From contig NZ_FQUW01000005.1 in the NCBI RefSeq assembly GCF_900129285.1, positions 62,001-126,000 of the forward strand: DNA of 64,000 nt, written 5' to 3'. Shown in pieces: positions 23,066 through 31,379 of the stretch (positions are counted from its first letter, which is position 1; every line of letters starts with the position of its first letter). The notes under the pieces are model-generated. The model was not told where the DNA came from. It searched no databases and was given only the letters and a program-made list of their open reading frames with translations. Position numbers and translations under genes: made by a program. Source of the stretch: Desulfofundulus australicus DSM 11792. Lineage in GTDB: Bacteria > Bacillota > Desulfotomaculia > Desulfotomaculales > Desulfovirgulaceae.

Positions 23066-23734
23066 ATGCCACTGCAACACGTGGAAATTGCGGCCTTAAA
23101 TGAGGTGGAAAAGGCGATTATACGCCAGGCGGGATTTACGGTGCATTACCCCAAGGGACACGTTATTTTTGCCGCCGGCGATCCTGCCGATAGAGTTTAC
23201 CTGGTGGAAAGCGGATGGGTAAAAATCTATCGCTTGAACGCCGATGGTCGCCGTGTTACCGTGGGCAGCATACGCAGCCCGGGAGAATTGATGGGCTTGG
23301 CCGAAGCGCTATGGGGAGGAGAACGCACCTGCTTTGCCGGGGCCATCAGTAACGTCAGCCTGGTGGTCTTACGCAAGAATAAATTTGAAGAACTGATGGG
23401 GGCCCACCCTTTCCTGGCCATAAAAGTGGCCAAGTTGCTGGGTGTTCGCATGCGGGAAGCAGAACAGATTATTCATGAAATGGTCTGCTGGCAGGCTCCC
23501 GGACGCCTGGCCCTGACTCTCTTAAAAATGGGTGAGCGCTGCGGTGTGGAAACCAAAAACGGCATCAAGCTGGGCGTCCAGCTTACCCACGAAGAGCTGG
23601 CCAATATGGTGGGCACTTCCAGGCAGACAGTAACCACCCTTTTGAATACCTTCAAACAGGAAAAAAGCATCGTCTATGAAGGAAGGACCATCAGCATTGT
23701 CAATCCGGACAAGCTGGCCCGATGGATAATGTAA
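23066..23734 (+). CDS. Crp/Fnr-family transcription regulator
   Basis: 222 residues from the ATG at 23066, which has AGGGGGG 8 bases upstream; an in-frame GTG at 23030 lacks a ribosome site. An N-terminal cyclic-nucleotide-fold effector domain (about 20-115: GHVIFAAGDPADRVYLVESG, then GSIRSPGELMGLAEAL), a long dimer helix, and a winged helix-turn-helix with recognition helix GTSRQTVTTLLNTFKQE. It has no N-terminal Fnr cysteine cluster and lacks the Cys/His pair that holds heme in CooA, so its signal is unknown. The recognition helix resembles that of CooA (SRQTTST), and a TGTCA-N6-TGACA site is present in its control region. It is divergent from the TauE-molybdoenzyme operon and followed by a ferredoxin paralogue, so it probably regulates both. 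Confidence 0.88.
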   Translation: MPLQHVEIAALNEVEKAIIRQAGFTVHYPKGHVIFAAGDPADRVYLVESGWVKIYRLNADGRRVTVGSIRSPGELMGLAEALWGGERTCFAGAISNVSLVVLRKNKFEELMGAHPFLAIKVAKLLGVRMREAEQIIHEMVCWQAPGRLALTLLKMGERCGVETKNGIKLGVQLTHEELANMVGTSRQTVTTLLNTFKQEKSIVYEGRTISIVNPDKLARWIM

Positions 23735-23757
23735 AATAATGATTGTCAAGAATTTTA

Positions 23758-23784
23758 AAACCCGTCTGGGGGTTTATTTTTTTT
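23758..23784 (+). terminator. terminator after the Crp/Fnr gene
   Basis: AAACCC (23758-23763) and GGGTTT (23770-23775) form a short stem followed by A and eight T. It starts 24 bases after the stop codon. Confidence 0.7.
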
Positions 23785-23970
23785 GCCTTTTCAGCTATAT
23801 CCATCAAAACTTTGAAATTTATTTTTAATTAAATTAAATAATGCTTCCAAGAAGGTTTTCTAATACAACATATCGAACTATAGTTAAATTAAGATATGGG
23901 CTGCAGCCGGTATGCAGCGTTTACCACTACCCCGGTCAACAGGAACAGGCAAAAAAAAGAAAGGAGCATA

Positions 23971-24495
23971 ATGATGAGCAATTACTCCCTCTTCCAGGAC
24001 GAAAAAAAATGCATTTCCTGCCGCAGCTGCGAGGTGCAGTGCAAGATTAATAAGGGGCTCGCCACAGGACCCAGGCCTGGAAAAATTATTACGGCGGGTC
24101 CTGCCACCAGAAACGGCCGGATCATGGCAAAGTACGTTTTTACAACCTGCCGCCATTGTGAGGACCCTTTCTGCGTCCAGGCCTGCCCGGTGGGGGCCGT
24201 TCAGAAACGCCCCAGCGACGGTATCGTATTTATCGACCAGGAACTATGTGTGGGCTGCCAGAGTTGCATCATGGCCTGCCCCTGGGGCGCCCCCCAATGG
24301 GACGAAGAAAAAGGGGTGGTTGTAAAATGTGATTACTGCAAGGATCGCCTTGACGCCGGTCTCGAACCGGCCTGCGTTACCGCCTGTCCCACCGGCAGCC
24401 TCATTTTTATTTCCACGGAAAATATACCGTCCATCAAAAGAGAGCGGATCATCCGCAGGAGGATGAATGGCAGGGCGGTTAATGCCATCTGGTAA
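23971..24495 (+). CDS. four-cluster ferredoxin, second copy (DmsB/PhsB type)
   Basis: 174 residues; AAGGAG lies 5 bases before the ATG at 23971. It has the same sixteen cysteines in four groups as the protein at 18011-18514 (CISCRSCEVQC, CRHCEDPFCVQACP, CVGCQSCIMACP, CDYC/CVTACP) and near-identical stretches such as FQDEKKCISCRSCEVQCK. It differs most in the linker after the first cluster group and in the basic C-terminal tail (RERIIRRRMNGRA). No catalytic subunit is next to it, so it is either an alternative partner for the same molybdopterin enzyme or an independent electron carrier. The terminator before it means it has its own promoter, which I could not locate. Confidence 0.88.
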   Translation: MMSNYSLFQDEKKCISCRSCEVQCKINKGLATGPRPGKIITAGPATRNGRIMAKYVFTTCRHCEDPFCVQACPVGAVQKRPSDGIVFIDQELCVGCQSCIMACPWGAPQWDEEKGVVVKCDYCKDRLDAGLEPACVTACPTGSLIFISTENIPSIKRERIIRRRMNGRAVNAIW

Positions 24496-24503
24496 TATAT
24501 CTA

Positions 24504-25025
24504 CTAAATATAACTAACAATATCTTCTAGTTCCCTTCTCTTTGGCCGGCGGGCCGGATCATCGGCCGGGTAACCCACGGGGATAATGGCCACCGGTCTG
24601 AACTGCGGGGGAATCTCCAGGCATTCCCTCACCTGGTCCTCGTTAAAAGCTCCCACCCAGCAGGTTCCCAGGCCCAGGGCGCTAGCGGTAAGCAGGATAT
24701 TCTGGATGGCGGCAGCCGTGTCCTGAATACAGTAAAGCTTACGCCCCCGTTCACCGTAAACCCGGGCCGAACGTTCCGGCTCGGCACAAACCACGATCAC
24801 CACGGGAACCTGGGTAATGAAGCGCTGGTTTAAAGCTGCCCGGGCCAGAGCTTCTTTCTTTTCCTGCCGGGTAACCACGTAAAAAAACCAGGGTTGCAGG
24901 TTACCCGCCGACGGGGCCCAGCGGGCCGCCTCCAGGAGCTGATCCAGCAATGCCTCCGGCAACGGATCCGGCCGGTAATGGCGGACGGAGTAACGACCCC
25001 TCACCAGGGAAAGTATCGTGGACAT
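24504..25025 (-). CDS. nitroreductase-family flavoprotein
   Basis: 173 residues, ATG at 25025 with a GAGGAGGGG site. It begins RGRYSVRHYRPDPLPEALLD, the FMN-phosphate-binding start of the family, has AARWAPSAGNLQPWFFYVVT and ends with ALGLGTCWVGAFNEDQVREC and IPVGYPADDPARRPKRRELE, again family blocks. The length is that of the short, FMN-binding, homodimeric group. Such enzymes use NAD(P)H to reduce nitro, quinone or flavin substrates; the natural substrate is rarely known. It is convergent with the ferredoxin gene and has no obvious functional partner. Confidence 0.88.
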   Translation of the reverse strand: MSTILSLVRGRYSVRHYRPDPLPEALLDQLLEAARWAPSAGNLQPWFFYVVTRQEKKEALARAALNQRFITQVPVVIVVCAEPERSARVYGERGRKLYCIQDTAAAIQNILLTASALGLGTCWVGAFNEDQVRECLEIPPQFRPVAIIPVGYPADDPARRPKRRELEDIVSYI

Positions 25026-25124
25026 GAATTCCCCTCCTCAAGGGATGGCGATAAAGTTTTAATTATAATTATATACGTTTGTGCGTAAATCCACACACTT
25101 ACCGGATGAATCTATACCCTGCTC

Positions 25125-25559
25125 TTACCTGACCACCATTACCGGGCAGGGGGCCAGATGCAGCACCTTGTGGCTTACGCTGCCCAGAAACAGCGACTTG
25201 AGATCACCAAAGCCACGGCTGCCAATGATAATGAGATCAAAACACCCTTCCGCAGCCAGGCGGCAGATAGCCTCGGCTGCATCTCCCCGCTCCACTGCTT
25301 TGTTTACGGTCAGGCCTTCTGCCTGAAATATTTCTTCTACGGCGGCAAAGACCTTTTCCGCCCGGGCCTCTATTTCCTGATCCAGTTCTTTTTGCTGCAA
25401 CCAGGTGCACGACCCCGGCTCGGGAAAAATTTTATAACAGGAAGGCCCCACATATAATGCTGTTACCGAAACTCCGGGATTAAGTTTGCTCAAACGCAAA
25501 GCCGTCCTGGCTGCACGCAGTGAATTCTCCGAACCATCCACGGCCAGAAGTATTTTCAT
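25125..25559 (-). CDS. universal stress protein (UspA family)
   Basis: 144 residues from the ATG at 25559, which is preceded by GGGGAGG; a longer in-frame start is not supported. It opens with MKILLAVDGSENSLRAARTA and ends with the ATP-binding signature LIIIGSRGFGDLKSLFLGSV followed by SHKVLHLAPCPVMVVR. The G-2x-G-9x-G(S/T) ATP motif is present in full, so this is the nucleotide-binding type. Its role is general stress protection or signalling and is not more precisely known. It is divergent from the c-di-GMP-controlled transporter with about 100 bases before the promoter of the riboswitch. Confidence 0.9.
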   Translation of the reverse strand: MKILLAVDGSENSLRAARTALRLSKLNPGVSVTALYVGPSCYKIFPEPGSCTWLQQKELDQEIEARAEKVFAAVEEIFQAEGLTVNKAVERGDAAEAICRLAAEGCFDLIIIGSRGFGDLKSLFLGSVSHKVLHLAPCPVMVVR

Positions 25560-25664
25560 ACTGGCCTTAACCTCCCCAAGCAATCCTTATTTGCACGATC
25601 TTCTACATTCCCGGAGAAAAACCTGCATTTATAAAAAATATAATTAAAACCAATTATACCTCTA

Positions 25665-25693
25665 TTGTCTAAACGAGGGATTTGTACTATAAT
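25665..25693 (+). promoter_or_regulatory. sigma-A promoter of the riboswitch RNA
   Basis: TTGTCT (25665-25670), 17-base spacer, TATAAT (25688-25693). Transcription would start near 25700, about 28 bases before the aptamer. Confidence 0.75.
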
Positions 25694-25727
25694 TAACTAT
25701 GCCTAATAGTCAAATTAAATAAATTCT

Positions 25728-25827
25728 GGTACTTTCGGGTTGGGCAAACCGGGTGAAAGCCCGGGACGCTAAAGCCATGGGTCTAAGGTCCTTTCCAGGA
25801 CTATGATCGCCAGGCTGCAACGGTACC
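25728..25827 (+). promoter_or_regulatory. cyclic-di-GMP-I (GEMM) riboswitch aptamer
   Basis: The core GGGCAAACC, the GTGAAAGC stem with a GAAA tetraloop, GGGACGC and AAAGCC follow each other as in GEMM-I RNAs. The second stem GGTCC-TTTCCA-GGACT is flanked by CTAAG and TATG, the two halves of the 11-nt tetraloop receptor, with the outer C-G pair replaced by U-A. The closing stem pairs GGTAC (25728-25732) with GTACC (25823-25827). One extra T sits between GGGACGC and AAAGCC relative to the common form. A strong terminator follows directly, so binding of c-di-GMP most likely controls read-through into the ion transporter gene. Confidence 0.9.
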
Positions 25828-25836
25828 GACTGCCGG

Positions 25837-25868
25837 GGGGGGTAGTCACTTGACTACCCCCCTTTAAT
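25837..25868 (+). terminator. terminator forming the expression platform of the c-di-GMP riboswitch
   Basis: GGGGGGTAGTC (25837-25847) pairs with GACTACCCCCC (25852-25862) around a 4-base loop, followed by TTTAATTTT. It begins nine bases after the aptamer. I could not find a clear competing antiterminator, so whether the ligand turns the gene on or off is open. Confidence 0.88.
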
Positions 25869-25974
25869 TTTGCCTGAAATTAGTCACATCCTTGTATTCA
25901 ACGGAGGTGGTTTCCTTAAACGTAGTAAGACCGGACGATTGTCGAAACAATATGAAAGAAAGGAGATGGGAAAT

Positions 25975-27372
25975 TTGACCCTTCAAACGCAAGTTATTTT
26001 AGCTACGTCCGTCTTTTTACTTACCTATGCTATAATTATTTCGGAAAAGATTCACCGTACCGTGGCTGCTTTTTGCGGTGCGGCGATAGTCATACTGGCC
26101 GGCATTATTACCCCGGAACTGGCCGTCCACTACATCGATTGGAACACCATCGGCCTTTTAACGGGCATGATGATCATCGTGGGTGTTACCCGTGAAACGG
26201 GGGTCTTTGAGTACCTGGCCATCAAGGCGGCCAAAATGGCCCGGGGGGAGCCCCTGCGCATCCTGGCCGCCCTTGCCCTGGTCACGGCCACACTTTCAGC
26301 CCTGCTGGACAATGTGACCACGGTACTGCTCATCGTGCCCGTTACATTTGCCATCGCCCACAAACTAAAGGTAAGCCCCCTGCCCTTCTTAATTTCTGAA
26401 ATTATTGCTTCCAACATTGGGGGAACGGCAACCCTGATCGGAGACCCGCCCAACATCATGATTGGCAGCGCCGTAGGGCTCGGCTTTATGGATTTTGTGA
26501 TTAACCTTACCCCGGTGGTGGTTGTAATTTATGTCGTGACCATCTCCATCCTGCGCCTCATTTACCGCCGGGACCTGGTTACAAACCCTGAGAATCAAAA
26601 AAGTATCCTGGAGCTTAATGAATGGGACGAAATTAAAGACGCCGCGCTGCTGAAACCCTGCCTCTGGGTTTTGGGTTTAACCATTGCCGGGTTTGCCCTG
26701 CACCAGTTCCTGCACCTGGAGAGCTCGGTGATCGCCATGGCCGGGGCGGCCCTGTTGCTGGTAATCACCCGTTCCGACCCGGAACATGCCCTGCACGCCG
26801 TAGAATGGCCGGTTATCTTCTTCTTTATCGGCCTGTTTGCCCTGGTGGGAGCGCTGGAAGAAGTAGGGGTCATTGAAACCATCGCCCATTTTGCCCTGGA
26901 GGTTACCGGGGGAGAACTCCTGCCGGCGGGCCTTTTGATTGTTTGGCTTTCGGCCCTGGCCTCGGCCTTTGTGGACAACATCCCCTTTGTGGCGACCATG
27001 ATTCCTTTAATTCAGGACATGGGCCGCCTGGGAGGCATAGAAAACCTCAATTTCCTGTGGTGGTCCCTTTCCCTGGGAGCCTGCCTGGGCGGCAACGGTA
27101 CCATCATCGGTGCTTCGGCCAATGTGGTGGTGGTGGGCATGGCTGAAAAGAGGGGTACGCCCATCAGCTTCCTGGGTTTCTTTAAAGTAGCTTTTCCCCT
27201 CATGATCCTTTCCATTGTCATTGCCACAGCATACCTGGTGGCCTGGCTGAAATTTCCTACTCTGCCGGTGCTGATCGCCACCCTGTCAGTGGGGGTGGCC
27301 CTGAACCTGCTTTCAAACCTGCTGGAAAGGCAGTTCAAAACAAAAACCACAGCAGTATCGGGCAACCGGTAA
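25975..27372 (+). CDS. ArsB/NhaD-type ion transporter (SLC13-like, ion transporter superfamily)
   Basis: About 465 residues from the TTG at 25975, preceded by AAGGAG; earlier in-frame starts lack a ribosome site and would add an ill-fitting soluble tail. About ten to eleven membrane segments. Family blocks are present in both halves: LIGDPPNIMIGSAVGLGFMD after SNIGGTATLIGDPPN, ALVTATLSALLDNVTTVLLI and, in the second half, AFVDNIPFVATMIPLI and LGGNGTIIGASANVVVVGMA. The paired SALLDNVTT and SAFVDNIPF motifs are typical of the ArsB/NhaD branch rather than of citrate carriers, so Na+/H+ antiport or arsenite-type export is more likely than dicarboxylate uptake. It lies under a c-di-GMP riboswitch, so the second messenger controls it directly at the RNA level. 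Confidence 0.85.
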   Translation: MTLQTQVILATSVFLLTYAIIISEKIHRTVAAFCGAAIVILAGIITPELAVHYIDWNTIGLLTGMMIIVGVTRETGVFEYLAIKAAKMARGEPLRILAALALVTATLSALLDNVTTVLLIVPVTFAIAHKLKVSPLPFLISEIIASNIGGTATLIGDPPNIMIGSAVGLGFMDFVINLTPVVVVIYVVTISILRLIYRRDLVTNPENQKSILELNEWDEIKDAALLKPCLWVLGLTIAGFALHQFLHLESSVIAMAGAALLLVITRSDPEHALHAVEWPVIFFFIGLFALVGALEEVGVIETIAHFALEVTGGELLPAGLLIVWLSALASAFVDNIPFVATMIPLIQDMGRLGGIENLNFLWWSLSLGACLGGNGTIIGASANVVVVGMAEKRGTPISFLGFFKVAFPLMILSIVIATAYLVAWLKFPTLPVLIATLSVGVALNLLSNLLERQFKTKTTAVSGNR

Positions 27373-27392
27373 ACCGCCGGCACTAGAAACCT

Positions 27393-27420
27393 GGCAGGCG
27401 GCGTTCGTCCATAAAGAGCG
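27393..27420 (+). repeat. short intergenic repeat, copy 1
   Basis: The segment contains GCAGGCGGCG, TCGTCC and GAGCG in that order and matches the segment at 47763-47790 at about 23 of 27 positions. Both copies lie shortly after the stop codon of a plus-strand gene. Confidence 0.4.
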
Positions 27421-27444
27421 GTATTGCCGGCCTGCAAGCGGGAA

Positions 27445-27466
27445 GCGGCCAATGCCGCCCTTTTTT
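27445..27466 (+). terminator. terminator after the ion transporter gene
   Basis: GCGGC (27445-27449) and GCCGC (27454-27458) pair around a 4-base loop, followed by CC and TTTTTT. Confidence 0.7.
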
Positions 27467-27515
27467 ATTTGACATTACCCTGATATTTATTTTAAATTCT
27501 AAAGGGGTGTTGCCA

Positions 27516-28190
27516 TTGACCAGAGATCAGCTGGCGGCTATGATTGATCATACCCTGCTCAAGCCCACGGCCACTACCCGGGACATCCGGCAGCTCTGCG
27601 TGGAAGCAATGAACGAAGGTTTCGCTGCCGTATGTGTTAATCCCGTCCATGTAGAATGTGCCGCAAAAATGCTTGCCGGTTCCGGCGTGGCGGTATGCAC
27701 GGTGATTGGCTTTCCCCTGGGGGCAACCACGCCATCCGTAAAAAAGAAAGAGGCTGAAGAGGCCATAAATAACGGGGCCAGGGAAGTGGACATGGTCATA
27801 AATATCGGCGCTTTGAAGGAAGGAAACCACGACCTGGTCGTGGCCGATATCCGGGGAGTGGTGGAGGCAGTGACCGCCCTTTTGCCCGGTGGGCTGGTCA
27901 AGGTAATCATTGAAACGGGATATCTAGACCGTGAAGAAAAAATTACCGCCTGCCGGCTGGCGTGGCAGGCAGGCGCCCATTTTGTGAAGACCAGCACCGG
28001 TTTTGGTCCCGCCGGAGCTACCGTGGACGACGTCGAGCTCCTGCGGAAAAACCTCCCCCCGGAAATGGGCGTGAAAGCATCGGGGGGCATTCGTACCACC
28101 GGACAGGCCCTGGCTCTGATTGCAGCCGGAGCCACCAGGCTGGGTACAAGCGCCGGCCCGGCCCTGCTGACCGGCCTGCAGAACGATTAA
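27516..28190 (+). CDS. deoC: deoxyribose-phosphate aldolase
   Basis: 224 residues from the TTG at 27516, 7 bases after AAAGGGGTG; two earlier in-frame starts (GTG 27507, TTG 27510) overlap that site. It matches class I DeoC from end to end: IDHTLLKPTATTRDIRQLC, VCTVIGFPLGATTPSVKKKE, REVDMVINIGALK, KVIIETGYLDREEK, and FVKTSTGFGPAGATVDDVEL, in which the Lys of VKTST is the Schiff-base residue. GVKASGGIRT carries the second active-site Lys. It cleaves 2-deoxyribose-5-phosphate to glyceraldehyde-3-phosphate and acetaldehyde. No other nucleoside catabolism gene is near, and the following gene is a glycosyltransferase. Confidence 0.94.
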   Translation: MTRDQLAAMIDHTLLKPTATTRDIRQLCVEAMNEGFAAVCVNPVHVECAAKMLAGSGVAVCTVIGFPLGATTPSVKKKEAEEAINNGAREVDMVINIGALKEGNHDLVVADIRGVVEAVTALLPGGLVKVIIETGYLDREEKITACRLAWQAGAHFVKTSTGFGPAGATVDDVELLRKNLPPEMGVKASGGIRTTGQALALIAAGATRLGTSAGPALLTGLQND

Positions 28191-28300
28191 GAGCACCCGG
28201 AGTCAATTTAACACCGTGAAAAGGAGAAAAATATACACCGGATGAATATACTAAGGGTTCAGGAAGGACTTCAAATGAGATGCGGGGGAATTAGGTAAAT

Positions 28301-29509
28301 ATGACCAGGATAATGGATTATCAGGTTGTTGCCGGTGAGCAACTTATCGAAGAAATCTATGAACTGGCCCGGCGGCTCGCAGGTTGCAGGGTTCAGCACA
28401 TCAATTCTACCCTTACCGGCGGCGGGGTGGCCGAAATTTTGAAACGCCTCGTACCCATGATGCAGGAAGCAGGCCTGGAGGTACGCTGGGACGTCATTAA
28501 GGGAGATGAAGATTTTTTCCGGGTAACCAAAACCTTCCATAATGCTTTTCACGGGGTACCTGTTGACGTAACTCCTCCCATGCTGGATGTCTACCGCCGG
28601 ATATCACGGGAAAATTACGACCTGGTAGATCCCCGGGCGGACTTTATCATTCTCCATGACCAGCAGCCCCTGGGGCTGGCTGAAATCCGTCCCGGCCATC
28701 CCGGCCGCTGGTTGTGGTACTGCCACATTGACCCGGTGGACGTAAGCAGGGAAGTGTGGGATTTTTTAAGCCCCTGGGCCAGGCTTTGCGACGCCTCCAT
28801 TTACCACATCCCTGCCTATGCCAGGAACCTGGGCCACCGCCAGTACATTATGCCCCCGGCCATCGACCCCCTGGCGGAAAAAAACCGGGAGGTAACTCCT
28901 TCTGAGATTGCCGCAGTAATAGAGCGGCTGAATATACCTCTGGATTTACCCCTGGTGGTGCAAATTTCCCGGTTTGACCGCCTCAAAGACCCGCTGGGAG
29001 TTGTGCAGACCTTCCGTCTTATCCGGCAGGAAGTACCCTGCCGCCTGGTGCTGGCAGGGGGCGGGGCCACCGATGATCCTGAAGGCATCCAGGTTCTCCA
29101 GGAATTGCGGGAAGAAGCTGCCCACGACCCGGATATCATAATTCTGGAGCTTCCTCCCACCAGCGATCTGGAGATCAATGTCCTGCAGCGGGTTGCGGCG
29201 GTGGTGGTCCAGAAATCGGTACGGGAGGGCTTCGGTTTGACCGTAACCGAAGCCATGTGGAAATCACGCCCTGTCGTGGCTTCCCCCGTTGGCGGTATTA
29301 CGGTGCAGATAATAAACGGGCTAACCGGGCTGGCCGCAGCCAGCACCGAAGAAATGGCCCGGGCAGTGGTTAGAATCCTGCGCGATCCCTCCCTGGCAGA
29401 AAAGCTGGGGCAAAATGCCAGGGAACATGTGAAGAAGAATTTCATCCTGCCCATCTATTTCAAACGGTGGCTGGAAATACTCGTGACCGAAAAGGGTTAT
29501 CCGGTATGA
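28301..29509 (+). CDS. TreT-like glycosyltransferase (trehalose synthase family, GT4)
   Basis: 402 residues. The N-terminal Rossmann-like half contains VQHINSTLTGGGVAEILKRL and IKGDEDFFRVTKTFHN, as in trehalose glycosyltransferring synthase TreT of thermophiles. IILHDQQPLGLAEIR and RWLWYCHIDPVD follow. The C-terminal half has the GT4 nucleotide-sugar motif: QISRFDRLKDPLGVVQTFRL and EGFGLTVTEAMWKSRPVVAS with the two catalytic-type Glu residues. TreT joins glucose from a nucleotide sugar to glucose, giving trehalose in one step. It is the second gene after deoC, 110 bases apart, and the window also has an alpha-glucan phosphorylase, so storage sugars appear to be handled here. The exact acceptor cannot be fixed from sequence. 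Confidence 0.82.
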   Translation: MTRIMDYQVVAGEQLIEEIYELARRLAGCRVQHINSTLTGGGVAEILKRLVPMMQEAGLEVRWDVIKGDEDFFRVTKTFHNAFHGVPVDVTPPMLDVYRRISRENYDLVDPRADFIILHDQQPLGLAEIRPGHPGRWLWYCHIDPVDVSREVWDFLSPWARLCDASIYHIPAYARNLGHRQYIMPPAIDPLAEKNREVTPSEIAAVIERLNIPLDLPLVVQISRFDRLKDPLGVVQTFRLIRQEVPCRLVLAGGGATDDPEGIQVLQELREEAAHDPDIIILELPPTSDLEINVLQRVAAVVVQKSVREGFGLTVTEAMWKSRPVVASPVGGITVQIINGLTGLAAASTEEMARAVVRILRDPSLAEKLGQNAREHVKKNFILPIYFKRWLEILVTEKGYPV

Positions 29510-29626
29510 TGCCGGCCTCCCGGGCCTTTTCTCTTTGGTAAAGAAAAGGTACAATAGCTGGCCAATGGTAAAAACTTTTAAAGCCAAACAGTCATCTGAC
29601 GAGCCCACAGAAAGGAAGTAGTCCAT

Positions 29627-29920
29627 ATGTACGTACAGGAGCCAAAGAAAAACCGGATTATCGTCACCGTCCTGGGGCCCGACCGGGTGGGCATTATCGC
29701 CGGGGTGGCCCAGGTGCTGGCCGAAAACAATATCAATATCCTGGACATCAGCCAGACCATCCTGCAGGAATTCCTGGCCATGATCATGATTGCCGATATG
29801 GAAAAAAGTTATATTGACCTGGCCACTTTAAAAGAGCGCCTGGCGGCAAAAGGTTCCGAACTGGGAGTGCAAATCGACGCCCAGCATGAGGACGCCTTCC
29901 GCTTTATGCACAGGATTTAG
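29627..29920 (+). CDS. ACT domain protein (UPF0237)
   Basis: 97 residues, ATG at 29627 after GAAAGGAAG. A single ACT-type ligand-binding fold: [20 protein letters not shown], then [20 protein letters not shown] and a second beta-alpha-beta half ending [17 protein letters not shown]. The family commonly sits directly before UPF0210 proteins, as here, where the downstream frame starts within 30 bases. The partnership is known only from conserved gene order; no reaction has been established to my knowledge. The fold suggests sensing of an amino acid or similar ligand. Confidence 0.9.
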   Translation: MYVQEPKKNRIIVTVLGPDRVGIIAGVAQVLAENNINILDISQTILQEFLAMIMIADMEKSYIDLATLKERLAAKGSELGVQIDAQHEDAFRFMHRI

Positions 29921-29949
29921 TGAATAAGAAACGAAGGAGAAATAATGCC

Positions 29950-31308
29950 ATGCTTACCCTGGCAGAAATTATGGAAACTATCAAGATGGTCCAGGAAGAA
30001 AACCTGGACATTCGCACCATTACCATGGGCATCAGCCTGAGAAACTGCGCGGACCCGGATCCCAGGACGGCATGCCGTAAAATCTATAATAAGATCACCC
30101 GCCTGGCCAGCAGGCTGGTTGCGGTAGGAGAAGAAATCAGCCGGGAATACGGCATTCCCATCGTGCATAAACGGATCTCCGTCACCCCCATTTCCCTGAT
30201 TGCCGAATGCAGCCATCAAGAAGATTACGTGGAATACGCCCTTACCCTGGATGCCGCCGCGGCCGCCGTAGGGGTAAACTTTATCGGCGGCTTTTCAGCC
30301 CTGGTACACAAAGGCTTTACCGGCGGCGACCGGGTACTGATCAACTCCATCCCCGCCGCCCTGGCCGGCACCGAAAGGGTCTGCGCCTCGGTAAATGTAG
30401 CTACCACCGGGGCGGGTATAAATATGGATGCCGTTTACCTGATGGGCCGGGTGATTAAAGAAACCGCCGCGCGGACAGCGGAACAGGGTGGTTTGGGCTG
30501 CGCCAAACTGGTGGTTTTCAGCAACGTCCCCGAGGACAATCCCTTTATGGCCGGAGCTTTTCATGGAATCGGGGAGCCCGAATGCACCATCAACGTAGGG
30601 GTATCCGGACCGGGAGTGGTTAAAAACGCCGTCGCCCGGGTGGGCAACGCGGATTTCGGAACACTGGCGGAAACGGTGAAAAAGACGGCCTTTAAAATTA
30701 CCCGCATGGGGGAACTGGTTGGCCGGCTGGCAGCAGAACGGCTGGGTGTACCTTTTGGCATTGTAGACCTGTCCCTGGCCCCCACCCCGGCAGTGGGAGA
30801 CAGCGTGGCGGAAATCCTGGAAGCCATGGGCCTGGAACGCTGCGGCACCCACGGCACCACCGCCGCCCTGGCCCTGTTAAACGATGCCGTTAAAAAAGGA
30901 GGGGCTATGGCCTCCTCTTACGTGGGCGGATTGTCGGGAGCCTTTATCCCGGTCAGCGAAGACGCGGGGATGATCCGGGCCGTGGAGGAGGGTGCCCTTT
31001 CCCTGGACAAGCTGGAGGCCATGACCTGCGTTTGTTCGGTAGGCCTGGACATGATTGCCGTTCCCGGGGATACCAGTGCGGAAACCATCGCCGCCATTAT
31101 TGCCGACGAGGTGGCCATTGGTGTGATCAACAATAAAACCACCGCGGTCCGCATCATTCCGGCCCCGGGGAAAAAGGTGGGGGATAAAGTTACCTTTGGC
31201 GGGCTTTTGGGAGAAGCGCCGGTAATGGCGGTGCACCCCTATTCCGCGGACAACTTTGTGCGCCGGGGAGGCCGCATCCCTGCCCCCATCCAGAGCCTGA
31301 CCAATTAA
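29950..31308 (+). CDS. UPF0210 (DUF711, PFL-like) family protein
   Basis: 452 residues from the ATG at 29950 with AAGGAG about 10 bases upstream. An earlier in-frame GTG at 29920 overlaps the end of the ACT gene. The protein is a close fit to UPF0210 over its whole length: [78 protein letters not shown] and [20 protein letters not shown]. The fold is related to the pyruvate-formate-lyase barrel but the glycyl radical site is missing, so it is not a radical enzyme. Its role is unknown. It is translationally close to the ACT protein and probably works with it. A bidirectional terminator follows. Confidence 0.9.
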   Translation: MLTLAEIMETIKMVQEENLDIRTITMGISLRNCADPDPRTACRKIYNKITRLASRLVAVGEEISREYGIPIVHKRISVTPISLIAECSHQEDYVEYALTLDAAAAAVGVNFIGGFSALVHKGFTGGDRVLINSIPAALAGTERVCASVNVATTGAGINMDAVYLMGRVIKETAARTAEQGGLGCAKLVVFSNVPEDNPFMAGAFHGIGEPECTINVGVSGPGVVKNAVARVGNADFGTLAETVKKTAFKITRMGELVGRLAAERLGVPFGIVDLSLAPTPAVGDSVAEILEAMGLERCGTHGTTAALALLNDAVKKGGAMASSYVGGLSGAFIPVSEDAGMIRAVEEGALSLDKLEAMTCVCSVGLDMIAVPGDTSAETIAAIIADEVAIGVINNKTTAVRIIPAPGKKVGDKVTFGGLLGEAPVMAVHPYSADNFVRRGGRIPAPIQSLTN

Positions 31309-31341
31309 GTCGCAAAACCCCGAACCGGGATGCTGCATAAA

Positions 31342-31379
31342 GAAATAAGCTCCCCCGTAATGGGGGAGCTGCTTATTTC
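31342..31379. terminator. bidirectional terminator between UPF0210 and nrfA
   Basis: GAAATAAGCTCCCCC (31342-31356), loop GTAAT, GGGGGAGCTGCTTATTTC (31362-31379) form a long stem with a two-base bulge. A/T-rich ends serve both strands. The nrfA stop codon (31373-31375) is inside the stem. Confidence 0.85.

Noticed and set aside
23066-23734. CooA (CO-sensing heme regulator)
   Set aside because: The Crp/Fnr protein has a similar recognition helix, but the Cys/His heme ligands in the effector domain are missing.
25975-27372. Citrate/dicarboxylate carrier
   Set aside because: The paired SALLDN / SAFVDN motifs fit the ArsB/NhaD branch better, and no citrate-use genes are next to it.
31309-31320. 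GTCGCAAAACC at 31309 and again near 47745 as insertion-sequence ends
   Set aside because: The match is only about 11 bases, with no inverted partner, target duplication or transposase.
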